Below are positions 44,400 through 53,993 of a stretch of 64,000 nt of DNA, in pieces. Position 1 is the first letter of the stretch, and every line of letters starts with the position of its first letter. The notes beneath the pieces are model-generated. The model worked only from the letters and a program-made list of their open reading frames with translations. It was not told where the DNA came from and made no database searches. This DNA is from Symsagittifera roscoffensis (lineage: Eukaryota > Xenacoelomorpha > Acoela > Convolutidae). The DNA lies in the NCBI RefSeq assembly GCF_963678635.1, contig NC_087062.1, forward strand, positions 1,364,001-1,428,000, given 5' to 3'. The position numbers were made by a program, and so were the translations under genes.

Positions 44400-45692
44400 G
44401 TTCCGAACTTGTCAATTTAAACGTTTGATAGTCTTTCTCCCAGGAGGACTATCACTTCCGTTACTTGCTCCAAGGGAAACTGGAAAAACATTTCTAATCT
44501 CAAGCTTTCTCCACTAAATTCTGGATAATGCAATTAATCAGCTGCATCCTGTAGTGAAGTCAAGTCAAAAACTAGAATATAGTAATTTTTCTAATCTTCC
44601 ATAGGAAGAGCTGGGAAGTCTTCGTTAAACTGCATTGCTTTCACTGTTGTAACATAACGTCGACAAGGAGAAGTTGTATCTAATGAAACAAATGCTCTTC
44701 CACCCCGAATAATTCTAAGTTCTCTTAAATGAAATTGCTGATAGCTGAAAGGGTTTTCATGAAAAGATCCTGCAACAGCTGAATTTGTATTCATTGCAAC
44801 ATCTACTCTTCTTATTGGAGCTTTATTGAATATATTTTCTTGTATGAATTGGTTTTGACGAGATGTAATGATAACGGTTCTTGCTATAGTTTCCATGTAA
44901 TTGTATTGAGCAGGTTCTCGTTTCAGCTTCCATTGCAAGTATTGATGATTAGGCTCAGCAACTAAAATTCTTCTAGTAAACAAAGAAAAATCAACAATTT
45001 TCAGACTGACATTTGGATTATCAGATAGCATGTAAAAATTAGTTCTTGCTCGAATAAGTTTAATTCGAACTTTGGTATTTGGTAACAACAATTTTTCGCA
45101 AGTAAACAAATCAATAGCCAGCCTCCCATAGAGTTTGCCTCCCAAGGAATTTGCTCTATCAGTGAATGGATGCATATCAAATGCATCAGGATATTCTTCA
45201 AAACTGTATCCATGACAAGCAAATATTCCTTTATTGCTCACTGCTGACGAGTTGAATTTGTTCGATATCTGTGCCTTATGAGGATATAATCCATTGGCAT
45301 TGTAAACGATTGTTTTGTTAAAATAAACTTCACAGTTGGAGAATAGAGAATGTAGTAGATTGCTTACATAAGTTAAGTGAGTTTGTGGTTCATCATCTGA
45401 ATCTTCCTCCGATTTTGCTTTATGTTCTGCTTTTTCTTTTTTAAAAGCTTCAAACAATCTTCCTTTGAATAATTGAAGCTTTAAACTGAGGTGGGTATCA
45501 CGCATATCCAAGTAGAGATTACAATCCGTTTCAAATTCAAACTCAATACTGCTTTCAACCAGAGAAGTACTGGGGAATGATGATGACTGTGTAAGATGAC
45601 ATAATTGTCTCCAAAACTGGGACTTTATCAAAAATCTCCAATGAAGAATTTGTAAAAACCCCGTACCGAAAATGCCTTTGGTTTACACTCAT
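44400..45692 (-). pseudogene. Maverick major capsid protein, Mav2 (best preserved)
   Basis: ATG at 45692 overlaps the basic-protein stop. Main open stretch 44591-45631 (346 codons): EFEFETDCNLYLDMRDTHL, a charged Lys/Glu loop, YNANGLYPHKAQISN, LYGRLAIDLFTCEKLLL, NPNVSLKIVDFSLFTRR, APIRRVDVAMNTNSAVAGS, RGGRAFVSLDTTSPCRRYV. One frameshift near 45620, a TAG at 44591 (Phe codon in Mav1), and a TAG ending the gene near 44392. Double-jelly-roll capsid family. About 430 residues when intact, on the short side for the family. Confidence 0.9.
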
Positions 45693-46047
45693 TTTATATT
45701 GTCAAAAATGTCTCTGCGAGAGCGACTGTTTTTCGATCTACTTTTTCGAGAAATGGATCTGGTTTTAGCAGTTCTACGCTTAGATTTCTTTTTTCCACCT
45801 CCCAATTGTTTCCGAACTGTTTTTGTTACCACATCTTTTGCAAATGTTTTGAGTTTTTTAACTAACAACTTCCACAATCTCTGGAGCAGCGATTTCAAAC
45901 AAATCTGCCCCAATTCTATATAATTTTTAATAAACGGGATTGCAGTTCTCCCAAGAGTTTGTGCAAGAGCTCCAAAACCTCTTCCACGTTGTCTTGCATG
46001 TCCTCAAAAAAAAAAGAAATCTGCTCAGTTTTGAGCAACCATTTCGT
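45689..46047 (-). pseudogene. Small basic Maverick protein, Mav2
   Basis: Head RQRGRGFGALAQTLGRTAIP, a frame change near 45925, then a Lys-rich middle and tail SKRRTAKTRSISRKSRSKN ending RRDIFDNIK. The ATG at about 46047 is followed by TGA after four codons and a poly-T tract, as in Mav1 except for the stop. Probable DNA-binding virion protein (inference from charge and position). Confidence 0.65.
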
Positions 46048-46059
46048 ATGAAGTTTAAA

Positions 46060-46860
46060 TCAAAAATGATCATTCGAAATCTTGCGAAACAAGAGAACAA
46101 CTCGGGTAATTTCTACAGATACAAAAATAATTTTTTCGCCTGTACTATCTCTTAGTTCTATCTTGAGACTATGGAGAGAATTTTTCAACAGCTTTTTAAA
46201 CTGTAAATTTGTAAAGGATTGATAATTCATGTACTGTCCTGTAGAAATTATATCTCCACTCTTCACTTTGGAGATAAAAGGAATACAACGCAATAATAAT
46301 TCTATAATATCACTATATATCATTAGGGAATGTATTCTTATAATGTCGTAAGAATACTGAGGATAATGTGGGCCTTTTCCTTTCATTAAAACCCCTGTTT
46401 GATTTTGTTCTCAATCACAACCAAAAATGTGACTCAAATCAGCACTCTGAATTATAAACACTGATTGATTCTCAGGTAAATGAACGGCAACCTTTTGTGT
46501 AATTTTATCTACTGAAACATAGATTCCGTTATATTCAAACACTTGAGCACCTAGACGTTCTCGAATTTTGTTGTTCATGGCTACAACTATATCAACAATA
46601 CTTGGATACAATCCTGTTTCAATGTTCATCGGTACAATCTTTCTTTTCTCCTCAGGACTTTCTCTACCATCTACGAATGTAAACTTTCTCTCTGTAACAT
46701 TTTGGTACAGAGAAGGGTATGATATTTCTGAAATAGCAACCTCCTATTCTCCTTTCAAATGTATTTGTTCAGGTAGAAAGTTTGTAAAAGAACTAAGACT
46801 ATTATTCGGATAACAATTAAAAGAAGCGTTGGAAACCAACTCAATAGTAAAAGAATCCAT
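46060..46860 (-). pseudogene. Maverick penton / minor capsid protein, Mav2
   Basis: ATG at 46860 (MDSFTIELVSNASFN). Then FTNFLPEQIHLKGE, a TAG in place of Trp (46745), VAISEISYPSLYQNVTERKF, ETGLYPSIVDIVVAMNNKIR, SADLSHIFGCD, a TGA, KGKGPHYPQYSYDIIRIHSL, then STGQYMNYQSFTNLQFKK, ending FRKISNDHF. About 267 codons. Two stops, plus a short deletion near 46290 relative to Mav1. The single-jelly-roll penton family; would sit at the capsid vertices. Confidence 0.85.
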
Positions 46861-46904
46861 GACAACTGGTCGATAGCAATTTTGTTTAAAAAATGATTTA
46901 CTTT

Positions 46905-47825
46905 TAATCAGAACATTTTCTCAGTTCTTTTTCATAAAATTTTCCAGAATTTCTTCTTTGTCGAGATCATTGATGATGTAGGTAGGAGGTTTTTAGTAGA
47001 TATTGCCGAAATTTCAAAAATTTCTTCTGTAAATTGTGGTTTATATCCTTTTCGGAACGGAATATCATACTTTGAAATTCTGACTCTGTCTCCAACTTTG
47101 AATTTTAGTTTCCTATACTTTGTTAGAGGTTTATTGTACAGAATTGAGAGGAAATCAGTATTCTTGACATCTCTAGGTGATTTCCCAATAGATCTATTAA
47201 TGCGACAATTCATTGTAGACACAAATTGCGGCAACTTGTTAATGAATTTTTCACCATGATCTTCTATGTAGCGGTAAATAATGTGTTTTAATGATTGAAT
47301 GGCTCTCTCTGCAAATGCAGCTTTTGTTTCACTCATGGTCGAGTAAACTTCAATGCTTTTTTTCTTGCAAGTTTTTTTGAAAGTTCCTCCATATTCGGTT
47401 CTTTTATCGACCCAAAATTTTCAGGAAAGTTCTTTCGAGAAATCATTTTTTGAAAGCGTGCAAAGTGTCTTTGGCATAATTAGTTTTCATTATTTGAACT
47501 CTGACAAATCGCAAAAAAAACATCAACAGCAACCAATAAATATTTGACTCCATTGTTTTGACTCGCTAGTTTGTCCACAAATGCCAAATCCATAATCCAA
47601 ATTTCATTTATACTTTGAAAATGCTTGACGCCTTCAGAAACGTTTGACTGGGGGGCCAAATTTTGTATACGATGTCTTGGTTTGTAAAAATTGTTCTACT
47701 TTCTTTTTTGACAATCCGCTTGTTTTACTCAAGTTTTGCACAGAACCGCACGCAGCTGTACCCCTAGAATACAATCTTTTCAGACTTACTTTTTCAGATT
47801 TTACTCTGTCTTTTGCTTTGGCATT
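46905..47825 (-). pseudogene. Maverick integrase, Mav2
   Basis: N-terminal part SEKVSLKRLYSRGTAACG to EQFLQTKTSYTKFGPP, fused in frame to the preceding gene. Core: YLLVAVDVFF (first Asp), WVDKRTEYGG (second Asp), and AERAIQSLKHIIYRY (Glu). C-terminal SH3-like domain KFKVGDRVRISKYDIPFRKG. Frameshifts near 47505-47520, 47350-47400 and 47000. Confidence 0.85.
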
Positions 47826-48190
47826 CTTGTTGACAACAAGTTTAGGTGGAATTTGAGTTGCTTCCAAAATGTTAAAGTAAAAAACGGGAAAGTCGGTATT
47901 TTTTCGCTTTAGTGCACACACAAAGTCTACAATTGAATCTTTTGTGTCTCGATTATCTAATATGATAATTTCTGACTGTTTTAGTCTAATTCTAGGAGAA
48001 TTCAAAATTAAATCAATAAGGTGCTTATTGTTACTCGTTTTCAATTTTGCATTTACGGCACTGTAAATCGAATCAAAATTTTTTGGTACAATCTCCTCTT
48101 TTTCTTACTTTTGTTCAAATTTTGGTTTTTTGGAAGTGTACTTTGTGATTGATAAATTGAGTAAGGAATTAGAACAAACTGATCCATACT
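47826..48190 (-). pseudogene. Conserved protein upstream of integrase, Mav2
   Basis: Starts MDQFVLIPYSIYQSQ near 48190; frame changes near 48100; then KTSNNKHLIDLILNSPRI and SIVDFVCALKRKNTDFP, ending KNAKAKDR. A short deletion relative to Mav1 removes its stop and the integrase start, giving one continuous frame from 48044 to 47634. Confidence 0.65.
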
Positions 48191-48270
48191 ATGTCAATCG
48201 TTTAATGACAAAAAGAGTGATAACAGATAATAATTGTAAGCCTTTTGGCGAGCTTAAAATAATTCGCCTA

Positions 48271-49193
48271 TTATGCAGTGAAGTTCTTCTTCGTGTGAGT
48301 TCTGATATTTCTCTTCGATATTTTTATACGACTACTTTTCGAAGATCCTTTAGCTCGCCTCGTAGCAAGTTTACTAGACATTCGCTGAGGAATTGAATGA
48401 AAGTTTTTGGACAATGGAGGGTGAACTGTTTTTGAAGTTTTTGGGAAAATGTTTGAAATATTGGGAGTAAAGAGACGTATTGTATGCTCATCGTCAAAAA
48501 AGTTTGTTTCTTCTGTTCCTGCTGGTAGATAAAATTTTGTTGGAACTGAAACACTGTTTGTGCAATATCTTAGCGAATCAACTGTTTTTGGAGTTAAATC
48601 AACGATTAAATGACCATAAGGAATAGATGTTGCATCTTGATACCACTCTTTCTATTGTGATCCTAGACCTAGTTGTTGACTTAATGTATTGATTTGTAAA
48701 ACATCTCTCGGTGACTTGAATAAGACTATATGTGTATTTTTTAACTCAACATCTCTTCCCAATTTGCTTTGATGAAACAAGTTTTGCTTAATATATATGG
48801 TATTCAGTCCCCTGTGTCTTCCAGCAGTAGCAATTTTTACAAACTGCTATGAGCTCGAAATTTTTTCACGAGAGTCATCAAATATTAACAAGTATTTTGT
48901 TCCATTATTGGAAAGGTTTTCAATCAGTTCAAAGTCAACTCCTTGGATAAACTTAAGGTTTTTTCTTTGCATTTGTCCAGAAAGAGGTTGATAATGTTGA
49001 TAAAAATAAAAATTTTGTCAAACTTTGGTTGAAACGCACCAATTTTTAACCACTCAAAAATAAGATGCAATTTTTCAGATCCACTCGGTCCAACTAGCGA
49101 AATAAAAACTCGTTCTTTGGTAGATTTAATTTTATTCATAGCTTTGGAGAAGGTAAAATATAACCGACTGTACCTGATAAAATTGCTGCCCAA
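48271..49193 (-). pseudogene. FtsK/HerA-like packaging ATPase, Mav2
   Basis: Start MGSNFIRYSRLYFTFSKAMN (49193). Walker A reads GPSGSEKL near 49075, where Mav1 has GPSGSGKS: the last Gly and the Ser are gone. Walker B is LIFDDS near 48885. GRHRGLNTIYIKQNLFHQ is retained. The Arg/Lys/Ser tail ends at 48271. Stops near 48855 and 48655, a frameshift near 49020. Overlaps the membrane-protein gene at its start. Confidence 0.85.
48324..48492 (-). CDS. Small ORF inside ATPase 3' end, Mav2
   Basis: From the ATG at 48492: MSIQYVSLLPIFQTFSQKL, then PKTFIQFLSECLVNLLRGEL. The frame matches the Mav1 ORF at 13632-13880 residue for residue in most places, while the overlapping ATPase tail also stays open, so both frames appear to be under constraint. 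Confidence 0.55.
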
Positions 49194-49399
49194 ACTGTTG
49201 TTTCTTCACATGTAGTGGATAACATTATTTGAACGATTGCACATGCTAGTATTAAAACTATGACAAAAAATAGGCACATAAAAACTAAAAGAGATCTATT
49301 ACACGTACGTCCAAAAAACTTCAATGATATTCGTTCATGATTCTCCTTATCAAAAACAAAATTTCCTAAATTTAATTGCTTGTCACATTCATCACCCAT
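49136..49399 (-). CDS. Small membrane protein, Mav2
   Basis: 87 codons, intact. A charged N-terminal half (MGDECDKQLNLGNF), RTCNR, one long hydrophobic span (LLVFMCLFFVIVLILACAIV), then LSTTCEETTVWAAILSGTVG and PSPKL. A single-pass membrane protein with a Cys-containing C-terminal part. Overlaps the ATPase start by 58 bp. Similar small proteins occur in other Mavericks (recalled, unchecked); function unknown. Confidence 0.65.
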   Translation of the reverse strand: MGDECDKQLNLGNFVFDKENHERISLKFFGRTCNRSLLVFMCLFFVIVLILACAIVQIMLSTTCEETTVWAAILSGTVGYILPSPKL

Positions 49400-49466
49400 C
49401 TCGACCTTGGAATGAAAAAATTGATAATGATTAATATTTAAATTTCAAAAACACGATTATACAATA

Positions 49467-49949
49467 TTATTTAGATTCTTTACAATTTATTAAAAAACAT
49501 CGAGTCCATGTTCCATATGCAAATGCTTTTCTTTCTGCACAGTGAAGAGTACTTGCATGACGAAATGGGTATTTGCTACACCTCCAATCATATTCTTCAT
49601 CTTTGAAAATCAGATTCTCAATTTTTGGACATGCGTAGTCATCCGAGTTTGTAACCTTTATTTCCAAAAACTCTGACAGAATTTTACATTTTTCATAACC
49701 TTTTGCAAAAAACTCCTTTTCTGGAGCTTTTAATTTGTTCAATATTTTTTCAAGCTCAGCATATTTTTCATGGCCACTGTTCCAATTGATTCCATGAAAA
49801 TGCTTCGTACACCAAGCAGACTGAGATGTAGCTTTGAATTTTTTGGAAGGAAAAAAGGAATATCCCACAGTTTGTCATTTTGATAAACTCCTAACTCTTT
49901 AACTATTTTTTTTTTCAATACACTCAATATCCAAAACAATTAGACTCAT
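49467..49949 (-). pseudogene. Conserved DIE-motif Maverick protein, Mav2
   Basis: ATG at 49949: MSLIVLDIECIEKK. After frame changes and two stops near 49880-49910, it is open from 49868: FPSKKFKATSQSAWCTKHFH, GINWNSGHEKYAELEKIL, EFFAKGYEKCKILSEFLE, YACPKIENLIF, FRHASTLHCAERKAFAYG. The Cys/His residues at the end could bind metal. The DxE strand plus the later AKGYEK helix recalls DEDD exonucleases. A homologous fragment is in Mav3 (58219-58490). Confidence 0.7.
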
Positions 49950-49988
49950 GATGGTAACTGTTTTCGCTGAAATTTTTAGATAAATTAA

Positions 49989-50372
49989 CTAACAGTCGAA
50001 CAATGCATATACTGATGAAGCAAAAATTTTAACAGAAGAACAACCCAGGCACGTGACCAAGAAAACAAGAACTTGGAAATCTAGGTAAAACATAAGACTA
50101 ACCAAGGTCCCCCTATAAGTAGTAGAATTCACAGATCCAGATGCATCATTTAAAATTGCATGAAGTCTGAAAATTTTTGAATTTGCAAAAAAGTCATCCA
50201 TACAAGAATTTCCGTATCCAATTAGACCCCCAAAAGGAAATTTTTGGTCCCTTTCTTCCAAATTTATGTTTGGGTCCAAAACAAAACAGGTACAAAGAAA
50301 ATAATGTTTTCTTTTTGTATTTGATGAAAATTCATACTTAATCAAAACAAAATTTCTGAGAGTTTCATTCAA
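49989..50372 (-). CDS. YGNS-motif Maverick protein, Mav2
   Basis: Open for 127 codons: LNETLRNFVLIKYEF, KFPFGGLIGYGNSCMDDFF, KIFRLHAILNDASGSV, then a hydrophobic segment MFYLDFQVLVFLVTCLG. The core GGLIGYGNSCMDDFF and RLHAIL motifs are shared with Mav1. No in-frame ATG; the first codon used is TTG, overlapping the TGA of the PC4-like gene, so the true start or a splice is unresolved. Possibly membrane-anchored. Confidence 0.5.
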   Translation of the reverse strand: MNETLRNFVLIKYEFSSNTKRKHYFLCTCFVLDPNINLEERDQKFPFGGLIGYGNSCMDDFFANSKIFRLHAILNDASGSVNSTTYRGTLVSLMFYLDFQVLVFLVTCLGCSSVKIFASSVYALFDC

Positions 50373-50792
50373 TTTCTGAACGTTTATTTTCTACAGTGCA
50401 TTCGTCAATAATGATACAAGTTTTTTTGAATGTTTCTACATAAGACAAAACCGAGGGGATAAAATCAACCAGTTTATCATACTCTTCTTTTTCCAACTGA
50501 AATTTTTGATTGTTTTTCCAAGTGTTTCCTTTTCTACGAGACTCTATAAGATCTATTTTTTTAATATCTGAACGATAACTTAGAAAAACTTTTTGTCTTC
50601 CGTTATGCAAAGTCCACTCAAATTGAGAAATTTGTTATTCTGTATCCAAATTTTGCAATTTTGGTAAATTTTGAGATTCCAAAAGTATTAGTGAATTTTT
50701 CTGGGACTTTTTTTGTAAGACGATACGAAAAAGACCAATTTGTTCTGGAGCTTTAAAACAAGATTTCTGGAAAAACCAATGTTGCAACTCAT
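50365..50792 (-). pseudogene. PC4-like protein A, Mav2
   Basis: ATG at 50792 (MSCNIGFSRNLVLKLQ). Frameshifts near 50740 and 50640. Open C-terminal part NGRQKVFLSYRSDIKKIDLI, KFQLEKEEYDKLVDFIPSVL, ending ENKRSEIE. Basic strands followed by an amphipathic helix, as in PC4-type single-strand-binding domains (judged by eye). Confidence 0.5.
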
Positions 50793-50879
50793 ACTGCTCA
50801 GCTCAAAGAAATTTTAAAAATTGATTCAAGAAGACGAATATTTGAATTACATTACTATAAAATCATCACTCAACAAAAT

Positions 50880-50928
50880 TATTGAACATTACAGTTCTCA
50901 ACAAACATAAAATTTCCCAAGACTTGGG
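50880..50928 (-). pseudogene. PC4-like protein B, C-terminal stub, Mav2
   Basis: Encodes roughly SQVLGNFMFVENCNV, matching the end of the Mav1 gene at 16235. Homology ends at 50928. Confidence 0.6.
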
Positions 50929-51073
50929 CGTCACTGTTAGTATAAATACGCTTACTTTTTTGGGTTAAAACATTCATTTCGTTAGCCAATCAGAAACAGT
51001 CAATTAAATTTTACTTCAAGTTTTACGTTTCGTTACTTCACGAAAAGAAAACGTCAGTACCCAATTCTCAACT
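50929..51073. other. Short spacer between Mav2 and the LTR element, promoter-like
   Basis: Contains GTTAGTATAAATACGC (TATA-like) near 50937 and GTTAGCCAATCAGAAAC near 50982, the same CCAAT-type motif seen in Mav1 intergenic DNA. It may be a diverged Maverick promoter stretch. Confidence 0.35.
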
Positions 51074-51205
51074 ATCTCTCAAGCCACCTCAGCGGAATCG
51101 GTTGTCACTAAAGGAACTGCAATCGCATACATCGTGAATAGATCCGTCATTACCAGCACATGCTTCGCTCCGGTGCTCGTTGCCATTGTCACTGGTTCCC
51201 AATAG
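51074..51205 (-). pseudogene. Retrotransposon integrase core fragment
   Basis: Reads AKHVLVMTDLFTMYAIAVPL followed by VTTDSAEVA, then a stop. This is the first catalytic Asp strand of a Ty3/gypsy integrase. It follows the protease within about 150 bp, so the whole RT-RNase H region has been deleted. Confidence 0.75.
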
Positions 51206-51284
51206 CCACTGCCACCGTAGTGAATCTGATTCCCGGATCAAATGGGGCTTGACTCGCCGCTCGCTTTTGCTTCTCTTCAGTACT

Positions 51285-51664
51285 CAAACAAAATTCAAAC
51301 AACCATTGTATTCTTTCATTGACCGTAGTCCCAGGACCATCTGGTTTCTTAGCTCGGGAACCACTGAAGCTTCAATGTCGTCGTCAACATCTCCCAACCT
51401 CAGTTCTGTAGTGATGCGTCCCTAGACCTTCATTCTTCGTCCATCTGCTGTCTGTAACTGGCTCTCGTATGACCTCCTCTCTGGCTTGTCTTGAAGACCC
51501 CGAGCCACCTCACTGCGGATAAGGTGAGTTGTTGCTCCAGTATCCAGTAGTGTCTCTACACGCGTCCCGCCCACGAAAGCATCCGTAACTGCCCCGTAGG
51601 GTCCGCCATATGCCACATGACTGACACTGGCACACTCATTGTGTGTCTTCGTCTCCAGCTGCAC
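51285..51664 (-). pseudogene. Retrotransposon aspartic protease
   Basis: Active-site motif LLDTGATTHLI near 51540. An in-frame TAG at 51424-51422 interrupts it; beyond the TAG the same frame continues with LRLGDVDDDIEASVV and MVLGLRSMKEYNG, the second conserved strand of retropepsins. The domain is therefore complete but for one stop. Confidence 0.8.
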
Positions 51665-51718
51665 ATTCGTCGTCGACTTGCACTTGCGTACTGAGGCTGG
51701 TGGTAGCCGATTAAAAAG

Positions 51719-52985
51719 TTACATCACCTGCTCGTGTCCAATTATCGTCTCACTCTGTATCTCCTCCTCTGGGAGGTTGCGTTGGCCGCTCAGCTGCATA
51801 GGTTGATGAGCTGCGGTGGCATCTTGTCTGGCTTTGTGCTGTCTTTTGCAAATGACCGGGACAAATCCTCTTTCGAATTTTTCTACTGTCCTGGCACTCA
51901 GTAGCTCAAGTGATTCGACGTACCCGCGTCGCACTTGTCTTTGCGCCATGTCGAGCGCTCGCGTAAGAGTGCCAGTTTCCATCATTTCCAGCCTGATTGT
52001 GGTCGAATAACTGCCTAGGTTGCTGGGCTGTTTCTCGTCGGGGTACACTTGGTGGGTGGGGAGCGAGGATAACAGAGTTGACGAACCTACACATCATGGC
52101 CGTCATACTTTGCATCTGTGTCACTAGGTCATTCTGCACACTCACAAGCTCATTATGCCGCGAATTCTGCAACTGCATCTGAGTCACCAGCTCATCGTGA
52201 CGCAAATTCTGCACCTCATTTTGCGACGGCAGTTCGTCCAGTCTCTGATCAGTACTCGCCTGTGTTTTTCTAAGCTCTGCTCCAGCTCGTCTAGCGCTAC
52301 CCATTTCTCGATCATCGCTGGTTGATCCAGACATGAATTCGAATGCGCCATGCAGCTCTCGAACATAAATTGGCCGTTTCCCGCTTCTCGCTCTGGCAGT
52401 CTTTTTCGTCAGTTCAAAAGACTGAGCTCGTGTTATCGCCTGACTGAAACTTTAAACTTCCTCTCGTAGAAGTAGCTCCTGCACTTCTTCATCGTAGATG
52501 CCGTCTATGAACTGCTCACAGTTCATGTCGTCTCTCGCTTGCTCATCCATGTTTGTGTTTGCGACGTCACATAGCGACCTGATTCGCCTCGAAAACGCTC
52601 TCAAGCCTTCCTTCTTTCCTTGCATCAGGCTCTTGAACTCAGTTTTGACTGCCGCCCGACTCTGGAATGGCATCAGTCGTCGATTCAGTTCAGCAAGCAT
52701 CCTCCCTAGCGTAGGCTCCGCGAAGCCATCGATTTCCTCTCTGAAATGTGCCAGCATACTCGTGAACTCATCAAGTGCCCAGCTTGTTAAGCTGGTGGGC
52801 AGCACCATCCTGGCTTGTTCATCTTCCCACCGGTTGGCATCTACAATCCAAGCAAAATGTTTCCTCCAGTCCACTCAACTCTGGTAGTTACGTGATGGGA
52901 ACCGATCAGGCCGTATCGTTCCAAATTCGAACATCCATTGCTGCCTGTCAAGAGCGTTTACCGCTGCCACCGCAACCTCGGCCAT
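51719..52985 (-). pseudogene. Retrotransposon Gag
   Basis: ATG at 52985 (MAEVAVAAVNALDRQQW). TGA before VDWRKHFAWIVDANRWEDEQ. Core gag segment to 52452 (SLTSWALDEF, EFKSLMQGKKEGLRAFSRRI, FIDGIYDEEVQELLL), TAA, then SFSQAITRAQSFEL and a Gln/Asn-rich coiled-coil-like part with repeated RHDELVTQMQ-type units. A frameshift near 51940 leads to a basic end at 51719. No Cys-His knuckle seen. Confidence 0.75.
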
Positions 52986-53069
52986 CAATGCGCGTTCTTG
53001 GTTGTTAATTTTCTGTCAAAATTGTATCGTTCAACGCAGAACGTATTAGTAACCTCAATCCAGAATAAG

Positions 53070-53087
53070 GCCCACCCAGGAGCGCCA
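53070..53087 (-). other. Primer-binding-like site
   Basis: TGGCGCTCCTGGGTGGGC on the minus strand, one base after the LTR end (...ATACA). It begins TGG, complementary to a tRNA CCA end. The tRNA species is not identified. Confidence 0.55.
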
Positions 53088-53088
53088 A

Positions 53089-53993
53089 TGTATTTTTAGT
53101 GGATTTCTTCTCTAGGCTCGTTCTCTCTTTCCTAACGACACCGCAAACTGGTGCCTTGGGTAGTGAAATCAGCGTGGCAACCGAGATTCACTACTATCTA
53201 CAATCCCGAAAGGGTTATTTTGGTGGCAACTATTCTGTTTTGTATTATGTTGCTTGCCCCCTTTTGTGTATTGCTCTTCAGGCTGTCTATCTCGTCTGCT
53301 CGATACAATTGCAAGAATTTCCAATGATAAAACAATTTAGATGATTATAGATCCAAATACAGAAGTCTCTGGGTGGCCAGAATATAATCTAATAATCACA
53401 CCAAATGGAAGGGGTCCGCAATTTATCAGCACAATTGCCTACTTGCGATTTAACTTCCACTAATGTCACTAACACGAATCTTTTCTTTTTTCTCTCTCTC
53501 TAAAGAATCTCTGATGAGAACCAACTATCTATTTTTTCTGCTCTAAATGTTCTCTTACTCCGAGAACCAATTACCTGACTAACTAGCAATAATTGTTCTC
53601 ACTAACTAACTGAGAACCAACTACTCTTATTAGTAGTTAACAACTGTTCTCTTCTCTGACTGAGAACCAACTACTCTTAATAGTAATCAACTACTCTTAA
53701 TAGCCGCCAACAATTTTTCTCTTCTCTGACGTGAACCAACTACTCTTAATGGTAACTAACACTGTTCTGACTCCTAAAGGCCCTCCGGTATCCTCCAGTT
53801 CTTTATCTTTCTTTATATGTAGTTTTAGTTAAGTCACGCCATTCCCTATCAGTCCTGACATCCACTTAAATCACCCGTTCACAGATGTTTAAGACTCTAT
53901 CCCTACCCCTGTTAACTCTGCCACGAGCCATTTCGGTTTCTTTTATCAATATTTTCACGCTTATTAGTTACCCGGTATGCGGTAGGTGTCACA
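53089..53993 (-). repeat. 5' LTR (about 905 bp)
   Basis: Minus strand: starts TGTGACACC, ends AAAAATACA (TG...CA). A TATA-like ACATATAAAG lies near 53815. From about 53480 to 53770 is a degenerate tandem repeat of GAGAACCAACTACTCTTAAT. Only one LTR copy is present, so the ends are inferred from motifs and the adjoining primer site. Confidence 0.6.

Larger units (their letters stand above)
43090..50928 (-). mobile_element. Mav2: right-truncated Maverick/Polinton element
   Basis: Same minus-strand gene order as Mav1 from the PC4-like gene to protease, without the tandem duplications of that element. Homology to Mav1 stops at about 50928, inside the second PC4-like gene, so the polymerase half is missing. 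145 bp of other sequence then lead into an LTR retrotransposon. Confidence 0.85.
51074..53993 (-). mobile_element. Truncated Ty3/gypsy-type LTR retrotransposon
   Basis: Minus-strand order: LTR (53993-53089), primer-binding-like site, gag, protease, integrase fragment. No reverse transcriptase or RNase H, and no 3' LTR. Base composition is clearly more GC-rich than the Mavericks. It ends inside the integrase core at about 51074. Confidence 0.85.

Noticed and set aside
50929-51073. 3' LTR of the gypsy element
   Set aside because: No similarity to 53089-53993; the element is simply truncated.
51180-53344. Several plus-strand frames over the LTR element
   Set aside because: Antisense of gag, protease and LTR.
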